In this document: one piece after another, positions 32,963 to 41,711 of the stretch
Layout of the letters: every line of letters begins with the position of its first letter
Position numbering within the stretch: position 1 is the stretch's first letter
Assembly (NCBI RefSeq): GCF_965216805.1
Contig: NZ_CBDCGN010000002.1
Coordinates: forward strand, 1,178,001 to 1,242,000
Length of the DNA stretch: 64,000 bases
Direction of reading: 5' to 3'
Source of the DNA: Panacagrimonas sp965216805
GTDB taxonomy: Bacteria > Pseudomonadota > Gammaproteobacteria > Nevskiales > Nevskiaceae
Position numbers and translations under genes: made by a program
Notes under the pieces: model-generated
The model's input: the letters and a program-made list of their open reading frames with translations, nothing else
The model's database searches: none
Told to the model about the DNA's origin: nothing

Positions 32963-32976
32963 TACCCCGGAGGGTA
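32963..32976. promoter_or_regulatory. Shared operator upstream of the LAL regulator
   Basis: TACCC-CGGA-GGGTA within GACCCTACCCCGGAGGGTAA, 56 bases before the regulator's GTG start. Its extended flank GACCCTACCC is identical to the flank of the 32685 site. It may serve autoregulation. Confidence 0.65.
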
Positions 32977-33032
32977 AAGAGCGGCCCCAGCGCCTGGGGT
33001 AGGCTGCCGGTCCAGGAGCGAGGAGGAGACTC

Positions 33033-35801
33033 GTGAACGCCCGATCCGAGCAGAGCGTCAATCCCGACCTGCCCAGAGGTGCCGCCCGCGTGCCTGCGGT
33101 GTCTCCGAATCACAAGATCTCGGCGCCCAAGGCGCACCAACACGCGGTGGAGCGCGAACTGCTGCTGCAGCGCGTGTTCGGCCGTACGCCGGCCCGGGTC
33201 GCGGTATTCCAGGCGCCTGCCGGCCATGGCAAGACCTCGTTGATGTTGCAGGTGCAGGCAACCTGCGAGCAGGAGGGCATGCTCTGCGGTTGGTTGTCGC
33301 TGGACGAAACCGACAACGATGTGACGCGCTTTCTGGGGCATGTGCAGGAGATGGTGGCCGGTATGCGCGCGCAGGCCAGCGTCCGCGAAGTGGCCGAGCA
33401 GCCACGCGTCACCGATATGGCTTCTCGTACCGACTGGCTGGCCGGGCAGTTGCTCGCCTTGGGCCGGCCGGTAGCCGTGTTCATTGACGATCTGCACTTC
33501 GTCAGCAGCCGGCCGATGCTGGGATTTCTCCGCGAACTGCTCGCTAGTGCGCCGGTCGGCATCCGCTGGTTCCTGGCCAGCCGGGTGGTGCCGGAGGTGG
33601 GTCTGCCGCGGCTGATCGTGGGCGACGAGGCATTGGTCATCCATGCCGATGCGTTGCGCTTCTCCGAGCAGGAGGTGCGCCGATTCTTCGAGCTGACCGG
33701 CGACGTCAGCGTGTCCGAAGCCGAACTGCATGCGATCTACAGCGATACCGAGGGCTGGCCTGCGGCGGTGCAGCTTTATCGTCTGGCCATCGACAGCCCG
33801 GCGATCCGCGAATCCCTGGCCAAGGGACGGGTGCATCATCTTCGCGAACTGGCGGATTACCTGGCCGACAACGTGCTGTCGCGACAGGCGCCAGCGGTGC
33901 AGGAGTTTCTGCTCAAGACTTCGGTGCTCACGCGCATGTCGGTGTCGTTGTGCAACGCGCTGCTGGGGCGTCGCGATGCCCAGGAGATTCTTGCCGTTCT
34001 GGAACGCACCGGGCTGTTCGTGCGCCGGGTCGAATCCGACCAGCAGTGGTTCACCTATCACGCGCTGTTTTCGCGCTTTCTGCAGGACCATCTGCGCGCC
34101 GCGTATCCGGAATCGGTACGCGAACTGCATCGCGATGCCGCGCGCTGGTTTCGCGAGCAGGGACACTTCGAAGAGGCGCTGCACCACTTCTCCAGCGCCG
34201 GCGATCATGCAGAGGCCGCCGACGTGTTCGAGATCTGGGCGGATCGGCTGGTGCCCGACGGGCACATGGTGACGGTCGATCGCTGGTCGGACAGCGTGCC
34301 GATGGAAGAGCTGGAAAAGCGCCCCGGGCTGGTGGTGAAGATCGTCTGGGCGCTGAGCTTTCTGAGCCGCCATCGCAAGCTCGGACCGCTGCTGCGCCTG
34401 CTGCGCGCAATTCCGGCCGGAAGCTCTCCGCACGGCGATCCGCGGGTGGCGTTGAGCATGGTGGCGATCATTGAGGACGACCTGGCACACACGCCCGACC
34501 CGGTGGCCAGCGTCGACACCAGTGTCAATGGCTCCACCCGCTTTCGTACGTTTGAGCTCAGCGCGGTCGCCAACGCCCGCGGCTATCACGCAATGGCCGC
34601 GGGTCACTACGACGAGGCGCTCAAATACCTGGCGCGCGGACGCGCGCTGAGCGGACTGGGTGGCACCACGTTCACCTGGGCCTACTCCGTCGGCAAGTCG
34701 GCGCTGACTCTGGTCTCGCAGGGCCAGTTGCAGGAGGCGATGACCCAGTTTCGCACCGCCTTGTCCGATCCGCGCATGTACGCCGACGAATCGGTGTCTA
34801 CCGCCTGCCTGGCCTGCGGGCTGATCATGACCCTGTATGAGGCCAACGAATTCGATCTGGCGCTGACGCATTTCCGACAGTTTCGCGAGATCATCACCAA
34901 CGCCGGCATCCACGACTACCTGGTGATCGCCTATCGCGCGGTGGCGCGCATTCACGATCTGCGCGGCGAGGCGGCCGAAGCCCTGGCGGTGCTCGACGAA
35001 GCCGAACAGCTGTCCTACAGCGGGCAGTGGCCGCGTGCGGTGCGGCTGATCGGCTGGGAGCGCGTGCGGCGCGAACTGCTGAGCGGACGTCTGGACCGTG
35101 CGCAGATCGTGGCCGGCCGGCTCGAGCCGGACGATTGCTCTCCCACCAGCGACTGGGTGCGCATCTCCGAAGACAGCGAAGACACCGTCATCGGCCGAAT
35201 CCGTCTGGACATTCACGCAGGCCACGCCCGCGAAGCGCTGCGGCTGCTGCACGCCGGACTCCGGCAGGCGGTGCTGCGCACACGCGTGCATCGGCAGATC
35301 AAGTTGCAGGTACTGGGCGCCCTGGCCAACCAGCGCCTCGGGCACGGCAATGCGGCGCATCGCTGCATCGAGCATGCGCTGGCGCTGGCCGCGCCCGGCG
35401 GCTACGTACAGGCCATCCTCGACGAGGGCGAAGAAGTCTCGCAGTTGTTGCTGGAGCACCTGCGCCCGGGTGGCGAACGCGGCGAGCTGGCGCCGGATTC
35501 AGAGTCCTATCTGTTCCTGGTACGTCTGCTCGGTACCAGCATGCCGGAGACTCAGGCGCGGACCTCGCGGGAGCGCCCGGGTGCCGCGGGCGGCGGTCTG
35601 CTGGAGCCGTTCACCGATCGCGAACGCAAGATCGTCTCGATGATGGTGAACTACCTGTCGAATGAACAGATTGCCACCGCGATGTTCGTGACCCGCGATA
35701 CCGTCAAGTATCACCTCAAGAACATCTACGCCAAGCTGGGCGTGAAGAGCCGCCTGGAGGCGATTCGCATCGTGCGCGAAAAGGGGCTGATCGGCGGTTG
35801 A
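33033..35801 (+). CDS. MalT-like LAL-family LuxR transcriptional activator
   Basis: A 922-aa large ATP-binding LuxR regulator. A P-loop APAGHGKT is at residues 61-68 and a Walker B-type AVFIDDLHFV near 148-157. A long TPR-like helical sensor region follows. The C-terminal LuxR HTH is at about 858-915 (FTDRERKIVSMMVNYLSNEQIATAMFV). Regulators of this class bind an inducer and ATP, oligomerise and activate nearby catabolic operons. The GTG start has GGAGGAG upstream. Adjacent to DUF1329 and upstream of the carboxylase operon, with shared dyads at all three promoters, it is the obvious regulator of both. Confidence 0.9.
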   Translation: MNARSEQSVNPDLPRGAARVPAVSPNHKISAPKAHQHAVERELLLQRVFGRTPARVAVFQAPAGHGKTSLMLQVQATCEQEGMLCGWLSLDETDNDVTRFLGHVQEMVAGMRAQASVREVAEQPRVTDMASRTDWLAGQLLALGRPVAVFIDDLHFVSSRPMLGFLRELLASAPVGIRWFLASRVVPEVGLPRLIVGDEALVIHADALRFSEQEVRRFFELTGDVSVSEAELHAIYSDTEGWPAAVQLYRLAIDSPAIRESLAKGRVHHLRELADYLADNVLSRQAPAVQEFLLKTSVLTRMSVSLCNALLGRRDAQEILAVLERTGLFVRRVESDQQWFTYHALFSRFLQDHLRAAYPESVRELHRDAARWFREQGHFEEALHHFSSAGDHAEAADVFEIWADRLVPDGHMVTVDRWSDSVPMEELEKRPGLVVKIVWALSFLSRHRKLGPLLRLLRAIPAGSSPHGDPRVALSMVAIIEDDLAHTPDPVASVDTSVNGSTRFRTFELSAVANARGYHAMAAGHYDEALKYLARGRALSGLGGTTFTWAYSVGKSALTLVSQGQLQEAMTQFRTALSDPRMYADESVSTACLACGLIMTLYEANEFDLALTHFRQFREIITNAGIHDYLVIAYRAVARIHDLRGEAAEALAVLDEAEQLSYSGQWPRAVRLIGWERVRRELLSGRLDRAQIVAGRLEPDDCSPTSDWVRISEDSEDTVIGRIRLDIHAGHAREALRLLHAGLRQAVLRTRVHRQIKLQVLGALANQRLGHGNAAHRCIEHALALAAPGGYVQAILDEGEEVSQLLLEHLRPGGERGELAPDSESYLFLVRLLGTSMPETQARTSRERPGAAGGGLLEPFTDRERKIVSMMVNYLSNEQIATAMFVTRDTVKYHLKNIYAKLGVKSRLEAIRIVREKGLIGG

Positions 35802-36124
35802 TCGCGGAGTTGCTGTACCGCGGCCGGAACTGCCGTGACGCCGGGGCTCGTCAGCAGGCCGACCGGATAAAGGGCCCGCGCTGGGCCGGTTCGGGTTGCG
35901 GTCCGGGTCGATGCAGCGTGCGATGTCGGATACCGGCATGCCGAAGCTAAAGACTCCAGGCATCGACTCCGGCAGGCCCGGTACACGTTCCAGAACGTGC
36001 TCTGCTGAGCGCGTGCCGGGTCACAGCAACCGGCCGGGCACTACCCTGCCAGGCTGGTCCGGAACTTGAAGGTCCACCGCCGAACCCGAGCAGCGCGCCA
36101 AGCTTCTGGCGCAGGACCAACGAC
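35802..36124. promoter_or_regulatory. Intergenic region before flgG with a perfect dyad
   Basis: No gene is seen in these 323 bases. A perfect palindrome CACGTTC-CA-GAACGTG lies at 35984-35999, about 125 bases upstream of flgG, and could be a regulator site. No flgF precedes flgG, so this gap marks a break in the normal flagellar gene order. Confidence 0.5.
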
Positions 36125-36910
36125 ATGAATTCGGCACTGTGGGCGGCCAAGACCGGACTGGATGCGCAGGCCACGCGCATGACGGTGATCTCCAACAACC
36201 TGGCCAATGTCGGCACCACCGGCTTCAAGCGCGGCAGGGTGGCCTTCGAGGACCTGTTGTCGCAGACCGTCAAGCAAGCCGGAGGCCAGACCAGTCAGCA
36301 GACGCAGGCACCGACCGGGCTCAATCTGGGCACCGGTGTGCGCGTGGTCGCCACCGACCGCCAGTTCGCGCAGGGCAATCTGCAGCAGACCGGCAACCCC
36401 CTGGACGTTGCCGTCAACGGCCGTGGTTTCTTCCAGATCAGCCTGCCCGACGGCAGCAGCGCCTACACGCGCGACGGCAGTTTCCAGGTGGACGCACAGG
36501 GTCAGCTGGTCACCTCCAGCGGTTTCGCGGTGCAGCCCGGCATCAATATTCCGGAGGCCGCCCAGAGCGTGACCATCGGCAGCGATGGCATCGTGACCGT
36601 GCAACTCTCCGGCGAGGCGGCGCCGCAGGAAGTCGGTTCTCTGACGCTGGCCGACTTCGTCAATCCCGCCGGCCTGCAGGCGCAGGGCGAGAACCTCTAC
36701 ATCGAGACCGCGGCCAGCGGTCCGCCGCTGACCGGAACGCCCGGACTCAACGGACTCGGGCGCGTCGCGCAGGGCTCGTTGGAGGCGTCCAACGTCAACG
36801 TCGTGGAAGAGCTGGTCTCGATGATCGAAACCCAGCGCGCTTACGAGATGAACTCCAAGGCCATCTCGACCACCGACCAGATGCTGGCCTACGTGTCCAA
36901 CAACCTGTGA
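36125..36910 (+). CDS. flgG: Flagellar distal rod protein FlgG
   Basis: A 261-aa axial protein. The N-terminal flagellar rod motif ALWAAKTGLDAQATRMTVIS continues into NNLANVGTTGFKRGR. The FlgG core has NPLDVAVNGRGFFQI, and the C-terminal axial helix is LVSMIETQRAYEMNSKAIS. It polymerises as the distal rod outside the MS ring. Length equals the family norm. It is the first gene of the flg block here; flgB to flgF, which usually precede it, are not in the window. Confidence 0.95.
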   Translation: MNSALWAAKTGLDAQATRMTVISNNLANVGTTGFKRGRVAFEDLLSQTVKQAGGQTSQQTQAPTGLNLGTGVRVVATDRQFAQGNLQQTGNPLDVAVNGRGFFQISLPDGSSAYTRDGSFQVDAQGQLVTSSGFAVQPGINIPEAAQSVTIGSDGIVTVQLSGEAAPQEVGSLTLADFVNPAGLQAQGENLYIETAASGPPLTGTPGLNGLGRVAQGSLEASNVNVVEELVSMIETQRAYEMNSKAISTTDQMLAYVSNNL

Positions 36911-37011
36911 ACGCGCATCTGACGAGGCGGACACCGGCAAAGATAGGTGCGTGCGGTCAACACTCCGGCTTCGTTGCCGCGCTCAGGCCGTTCAAGGTCC
37001 GGGTGCTCGCG

Positions 37012-37857
37012 ATGATCGGGACGGAAGTCTGCAACCGCGCGCAGCGCCGCCAACATACATCACCGACATTGGAACTCGATGGTGAGACTGGAAGGATTCC
37101 TGAGCCTGCTGGCCTGCCTGCTACTGCTCGCGGCGATCTGCAGCGGCGTACGTGTGGCCCATCAGCACCTGGCGAAGGCGGTGCCGCCACCGGACGCGCC
37201 GCGCTCGTTGCCCTGAGCCTGGTGCTGGGGGCCTGCGGCAGCGCGCCCAAGGTGCTGGAAGCGGAGCCGGCACCGGCACGTTCGTTCGCGATTCCGGCGC
37301 CGGTCGCGACCTCGGGCGCGATCTACGACAGCTACAGCGGGCGCGGTTTGTTCGAAGACCCCAAGGCGCGCGCGCCTGGCGATCTGCTGACCGTGCTGCT
37401 GATCGAAAAAACCCAGGCGCAGAAACAGGCCAGCACCTCCACCAGCAAGGAAGCAGGTCTGAGCATCGCCAACCCGACGCTGTTCGGCCGGCCGCTGACC
37501 CGCGACGGCCAGCCGATCGGAGACTTCGCCCTCAATGGCGCCCGCGAGTTCAGCGGCAGAGGCGACACCAGCCAATCCAACCAGCTCAGCGGCAGCCTGA
37601 CCGTGACCGTGGTCGATCGCATGCCCAACGGCAATCTGGCAGTGGTGGGCGAAAAGCGCCTGGCGTTGAACCAGGGATCGGAAGTGGTGCATCTGAGCGG
37701 CATCGTACGCCCGGTGGATATTGCCCCGGACAACACCGTGACGTCGGACCGCGTGGCCGATGCGCGCATCGAATATGTGGGGCGTGGCGCACTGGCCGAT
37801 GCCAATGCGCAGGGATGGCTGTCGCGTTTCTTCAATTCTCCGTGGTTCCCCTTCTAG
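37012..37857 (+). CDS. flgH: Flagellar L-ring lipoprotein FlgH (start uncertain)
   Basis: From the lipobox onward this is a normal FlgH: LVALSLVLGACG (lipid-attached Cys at codon 37234), LFEDPKARAPGDLLTVLLIE, then VTVVDRMPNGNLAVVGEKRLALNQGSE and ADARIEYVGRG. It forms the outer-membrane L ring. The problem is the start. No ATG, GTG or TTG in this frame gives a short signal peptide. The nearest is the ATG at 37012, which would put the lipobox Cys at residue 75 after a non-homologous leader. Either a rare start codon is used just before the hydrophobic segment, or a frameshift lies near 37150-37200. Confidence 0.75.
   Translation: MIGTEVCNRAQRRQHTSPTLELDGETGRIPEPAGLPATARGDLQRRTCGPSAPGEGGAATGRAALVALSLVLGACGSAPKVLEAEPAPARSFAIPAPVATSGAIYDSYSGRGLFEDPKARAPGDLLTVLLIEKTQAQKQASTSTSKEAGLSIANPTLFGRPLTRDGQPIGDFALNGAREFSGRGDTSQSNQLSGSLTVTVVDRMPNGNLAVVGEKRLALNQGSEVVHLSGIVRPVDIAPDNTVTSDRVADARIEYVGRGALADANAQGWLSRFFNSPWFPF
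37079..37216 (+). CDS. Possible 45-aa membrane peptide between flgG and flgH
   Basis: A short frame from ATG 37079 (preceded by GGAACTCG) encodes a peptide with one strongly hydrophobic segment, FLSLLACLLLLAAIC, and ends in a TGA that overlaps the flgH coding frame. It may be a real small inner-membrane protein, or the misread start of FlgH separated by a frameshift. I recognise no family. Confidence 0.35.
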   Translation: MVRLEGFLSLLACLLLLAAICSGVRVAHQHLAKAVPPPDAPRSLP

Positions 37858-37867
37858 TGAGATTCCG

Positions 37868-39058
37868 ATGCTCTTGATGCGAACGCAAAGCAGCGCAGAC
37901 GGCCTGCGATTCCCCGCCGACGTGCCCAGCCCACGTCGCGCAGGCCGTCTGCGCTTTTTTGCGCTCGTGATCGTGCTGGAACTGGTGCTGCTGATCGGCA
38001 CCTTTCCGGCCCATGCCGAGCGGGTCAAGGATCTGGCCTCGGTGGCCGGCGTGCGCTCCAATCCCTTGGTGGGCTACGGCCTGGTAGTGGGCCTGGACGG
38101 CAGCGGCGATCAGACTTCGCAGGCGCCGTTCACGGTGCAGAGCCTCAAGAACCTGCTCAACCAGCTTGGGGTGACGGTGCCACCAGGGGTCAGCCCGCAG
38201 CTCAAGAACGTGGCGGCCGTCGCCATCCACGCCGAACTGCCGGCGTTCGCCAAGCCCGGTCAGGTGATCGACGTCACCGTTTCGTCCCTCGGCAACGCCG
38301 GCTCTCTGCGCGGCGGTTCGCTGCTGATGGCGCCGCTCAAGGGCGCCGACGGTGAGGTCTATGCCATCGCGCAGGGCAATGTGGTGGTGGGGGGGCTGGG
38401 CGTCTCCGGCAAGGACGGCTCGCGCGTATCGGTCAACGTACCCAGCGCCGGCCGCATTCCGCGCGGAGCGATGGTGGAGCGGGTGGTGGCCTCCGGTTTC
38501 GACAGCGGGCCCGATGTCCGGCTCGATCTGCACGTCGCCGATTTCACCACCGCCACGCGTCTGGCGGCCGGCATCAACCAGCTGCTGGGCAGCGCGGTGG
38601 CGCGCCCACTGGACGCCGTCACCGTGTCCGTACTGGGTCCGGCCGATGCGGCGCAGCGCGTCGCCTTCATGGCGCAACTGGAAAACCTCGACATCCAGCC
38701 CGGCGATGCGCCGGCAAGAGTGATCGTCAACGCCCGCACCGGCACGGTCGTGGTCGGCAGCAGCGTGCGGGTGCTGCCGGCGGCGGTGTCGCACGGCACC
38801 TTGAGCGTCACCATCTCCGAGAAGCCTGAAGTCAGCCAGCCCGATGCGTTCTCGCGCGGCCAGACCGTGGTGCTGCCACGCAGCGAGATCGAAGTGACGC
38901 AGACCGGTGGCCAGATGTTCGTGCTCGACGGCGGCGTGTCGCTGGACGACCTGGTGCGTGCGGTCAATCAGATCGGCGCCTCACCCGGCGACCTGGTCGC
39001 GATCCTGGAGGCGCTCAAGCAGGCCGGTGCGCTGCGCGCGGAGCTGGTGATCATCTGA
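37868..39058 (+). CDS. flgI: Flagellar P-ring protein FlgI
   Basis: A 396-aa periplasmic protein. After a long charged N-terminus, a hydrophobic signal segment FFALVIVLELVLLIGTFPAHA ends in an AHA cleavage site. The mature FlgI begins ERVKDLASVAGVRSNPLVGYGLVVGLDG, which is diagnostic (shown here in two parts: ERVKDLASVAGVRSNPL and VGYGLVVGLDG). The end SPGDLVAILEALKQAGALRAEL is also typical. It builds the P ring in the peptidoglycan layer. It starts 10 bases after flgH and overlaps flgJ by one base. Confidence 0.95.
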   Translation: MLLMRTQSSADGLRFPADVPSPRRAGRLRFFALVIVLELVLLIGTFPAHAERVKDLASVAGVRSNPLVGYGLVVGLDGSGDQTSQAPFTVQSLKNLLNQLGVTVPPGVSPQLKNVAAVAIHAELPAFAKPGQVIDVTVSSLGNAGSLRGGSLLMAPLKGADGEVYAIAQGNVVVGGLGVSGKDGSRVSVNVPSAGRIPRGAMVERVVASGFDSGPDVRLDLHVADFTTATRLAAGINQLLGSAVARPLDAVTVSVLGPADAAQRVAFMAQLENLDIQPGDAPARVIVNARTGTVVVGSSVRVLPAAVSHGTLSVTISEKPEVSQPDAFSRGQTVVLPRSEIEVTQTGGQMFVLDGGVSLDDLVRAVNQIGASPGDLVAILEALKQAGALRAELVII

Positions 39059-40053
39059 TGAGCCTGGCCGCGCCCATGCCCGCGGTTACCGATTTCGGTG
39101 CGCTGTCCACGCTGAAATTGCAGGCGCGTGCGCAGGACCCCGAGAGCATGCTCAAGGCCGCGCAGCAGTTCGAGGCCCTGTTCGTGCAGCAGGTGCTCAA
39201 GTCCTCGCGCGATGCCAGCCTGGGCGAAGATCTGCTCGGCGGTGGCCAGTCCGACTTCTACCGCGATCTGTTCGATCAGCAGATGGCCTTGCACCTGTCC
39301 ACCGGGCAAGGCGGCAGGGGAATCGGCCTGGCCCAGGTGCTGGTGCGACAGATGATGCGGACGCAGGATGCAACGGCAGTGGAAAGTCCCGCCTCTGCGC
39401 CGATGCATCCTCTGCCTGCGCGGCTGGGCACCAGCCTGCGACCGACCGACCGGCTAGCCGCGCCGGATGCGGCCGCGCTGGCGAGCAAGCGTGATCCTTC
39501 GGCTTCAACTCCGGCGGCAGCGGTTGTCCGCGGCATCGTCGCCCCTCCGGCCGCTGCGGGTAGCCCGCAGGCCTTCATCGAACAAATCCGCCCGCACGCC
39601 GAGGCCGCCGCCGCAAAGCTCGGTGTGCCGGCCGAAGCGATCATGGCGCAGGCCGCGCTGGAAACCGGCTGGGGCCAGCACGTGCCCCGTGATGCGGACG
39701 GCCGTTCCAGCCACAATTATTTCGGCATCAAGGCGCATGGCTGGGACGGCGCGGTCCTGACCCGGACCACGCACGAGCATCTGGGCGGACGCCTGCAGAA
39801 AATGTCCGCCCAGTTCCGTGCCTACGAATCGCCGGCTGCGGCGTTTGCGGATTACGCCGACTTCCTCAAGGCCAACCCGCGCTATGCGCAAGCCCTGCGA
39901 GAGGGTCGGGAAGACGCCGGGGCCTACGCGCGCGGGCTGCAGAAAGCCGGTTACGCCACCGATCCTGCTTACGCGCACAAGCTGCTCAAGCTGATCGATC
40001 GCGTGTCGACAATTCCTGCAGAGTCCGCGCCAGCGGACGCCAAGGCGGTGTAA
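39058..40053 (+). CDS. flgJ: FlgJ rod cap and peptidoglycan hydrolase
   Basis: A 331-aa two-domain FlgJ. The N-terminal rod-binding domain covers residues 20-100 (AAQQFEALFVQQVLKSSR). A Pro/Ala linker leads to a C-terminal glucosaminidase/muramidase domain from about 165 (QAALETGWGQHVPRDADG, NYFGIKAHGWDG). It caps the growing rod and opens the peptidoglycan. The fused hydrolase domain is characteristic of Beta- and Gammaproteobacteria. The start overlaps the flgI stop (TGATG). Confidence 0.95.
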   Translation: MSLAAPMPAVTDFGALSTLKLQARAQDPESMLKAAQQFEALFVQQVLKSSRDASLGEDLLGGGQSDFYRDLFDQQMALHLSTGQGGRGIGLAQVLVRQMMRTQDATAVESPASAPMHPLPARLGTSLRPTDRLAAPDAAALASKRDPSASTPAAAVVRGIVAPPAAAGSPQAFIEQIRPHAEAAAAKLGVPAEAIMAQAALETGWGQHVPRDADGRSSHNYFGIKAHGWDGAVLTRTTHEHLGGRLQKMSAQFRAYESPAAAFADYADFLKANPRYAQALREGREDAGAYARGLQKAGYATDPAYAHKLLKLIDRVSTIPAESAPADAKAV

Positions 40054-40056
40054 GCC

Positions 40057-41697
40057 ATGTCCGATCTTCTGAGTACCGGCATCTCCGCGCTGTTGAGCTA
40101 TCGCAAGGCGCTGGACACCACCGGCCACAATATCGCCAACGTCAACACGCCGGGATATACGCGCCAGCGCGTCGACCTGGTATCGCGTCTGGGCGGACCG
40201 ACAGGCGACGGCTACGTCGGCAGCGGTGTGGAAGCCGCCACGGTGCGCAGGATTGCGGATGCTTTCGTTGGTGCACGCGCGGTATCCGATACCTCCGCCT
40301 ATCGCCGCGCCGAGCAATTCGAGGCCGTTGCCGCGCAACTCGACAGCTGGATGTCTGACGCGGCCACCGGGCCGGGCCAGCCGCTCAACCAGTTTTTCGA
40401 CAGTCTCAACGCGCTGGCTGCCGATCCCACTTCGGCGGCAGCGCGCCAGACCGTTCTCAGCGATGCGCGGGGGCTGACTTCGCGCTTTCGCAGCTTGCAG
40501 GGTCAACTCGACAGCGTGCAGGTCGAGCTCAACAGCCGCCTGCGGCAGTCGGTGCAGGACATCAACGCCGCGGCGCAGTCTATCGCCACGCTCAACCAGC
40601 GCATCGCGCAGGCCGCTGCGGCTGCCGGCGGCCAGCCGCCCAACGACCTGCTCGACCAAAGGGATGCGCTGCTGCAGGACCTGGCCGGCCAGATCGGGGT
40701 GAACACCAACACCGCCGATGACGGCTCGATCAACGTCTTCACCGGCAGCGGTCAGGCGTTGGTACTGGGTGCGCAGTCACAGGCGCTGGGCGTCGCTGAC
40801 GATGCCTACGGCAGCGGCCGCCTGGAAGTGACCTCCAGCGGCGGCGTGGTCACTGGCCAGCTCGGTGGCGGCGCGCTCGGCGGCCTGCTGGACGCTCAAC
40901 GCGAGGTACTCGATCCGGCACTCGCGCAACTCGGCCGCCTCGCCGTGGGGCTGACGCAAGCCTTCAACGCGCAGCACCAGCAGGGCGTCGATGCGCTCGG
41001 GCAGGACGGCGGCTTGTTCTTCAATTCCATAACCGGCCGGGCGCTGGCGGCCGACGGCAACAGCGGCAACGCGCAGATCGGCGTCGGTTTCTCCGACGTC
41101 GGGGCGCTGACCGGCGGCGACTATCTGCTGCGCTTCGACGGGGCCAACTGGCAGCTCAGCGACGCCACCACCGGCGCCAGCATTTCCATGAGTGGCAGCG
41201 GAGCGCCCGGCGATCCGCTCGTCGCCCAGGGGCTGAGTCTGACCGTGAACGGTGTCCCAGCGGGACAGGATCGATATCTGATCCGGCCGACTGCACTGGC
41301 GGCCGGCCAGATGCAAATGGCGATCTCGGATCCCGCCAACCTCGCCGCCGCGGCGGCTGGCAGCGGAGCCGATTCCAGCGATAACGGCAATGCGCGTGCG
41401 CTGCTGGGGCTGGAGTCCCAGGGGTTGCTCGACAGCGGCCGCAACAGCCTGCAAGCGGCTCAGGAAAAGCTGGTCACCGGCATCGGCAATCAGGCCCGGC
41501 AGGCGGGCATCGCACGCGGTGCGCAGCAGAGCCTGCTGGCGCAATCGGTCGCCAGCCGCGACGCCGCGTCCGGCGTGAATCTAGATGAAGAGGCCTCCGA
41601 TCTGGTGCGCTTCCAACAGGCCTATCAGGCGGCAGCGCAGGTGATCGCGGTGGCCGACACCGTGTTTCAGTCCCTGCTCGCCGCGGTGCGGCGCTGA
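40057..41697 (+). CDS. flgK: Flagellar hook-associated protein 1 FlgK
   Basis: A 546-aa hook-filament junction protein. N-terminal LLSTGISALLSYRKALDTTG and NIANVNTPGYTRQRVDL, and C-terminal GVNLDEEASDLVRFQQAYQA are the conserved axial segments; the middle is variable as expected. The start is 3 bases after flgJ. It is transcribed with flgL. Confidence 0.95.
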   Translation: MSDLLSTGISALLSYRKALDTTGHNIANVNTPGYTRQRVDLVSRLGGPTGDGYVGSGVEAATVRRIADAFVGARAVSDTSAYRRAEQFEAVAAQLDSWMSDAATGPGQPLNQFFDSLNALAADPTSAAARQTVLSDARGLTSRFRSLQGQLDSVQVELNSRLRQSVQDINAAAQSIATLNQRIAQAAAAAGGQPPNDLLDQRDALLQDLAGQIGVNTNTADDGSINVFTGSGQALVLGAQSQALGVADDAYGSGRLEVTSSGGVVTGQLGGGALGGLLDAQREVLDPALAQLGRLAVGLTQAFNAQHQQGVDALGQDGGLFFNSITGRALAADGNSGNAQIGVGFSDVGALTGGDYLLRFDGANWQLSDATTGASISMSGSGAPGDPLVAQGLSLTVNGVPAGQDRYLIRPTALAAGQMQMAISDPANLAAAAAGSGADSSDNGNARALLGLESQGLLDSGRNSLQAAQEKLVTGIGNQARQAGIARGAQQSLLAQSVASRDAASGVNLDEEASDLVRFQQAYQAAAQVIAVADTVFQSLLAAVRR

Positions 41698-41711
41698 AGC
41701 CGGGGGCCACC

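Larger units (their letters stand above)
32516..33032. promoter_or_regulatory. Divergent control region, DUF1329 versus LAL regulator
   Basis: These 517 bases hold no gene but at least three copies of the TACCC-N4-GGGTA dyad (32685, 32718, 32963). There is also a hairpin CCCCAG-CGC-CTGGGG at about 32986-33000 just before the regulator's ribosome site GGAGGAG. Both divergent promoters must lie here. Confidence 0.65.

Noticed and set aside
32907..35459. 850-codon open frame on the minus strand opposite the LAL regulator, and similar long antisense frames at 5106-7181, 15570-17495 and 24168-25778
   Set aside because: They mirror strong, motif-bearing genes on the other strand, have His/Arg/Gly-rich composition typical of antisense frames in GC-rich DNA, and lack ribosome sites or recognisable domains.
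36036..36050. Sigma-54-like GGGCAC...TGCC before flgG
   Set aside because: The GG and GC elements, read with GGCAC as the -24 box, are one base too close for the strict -24/-12 spacing.
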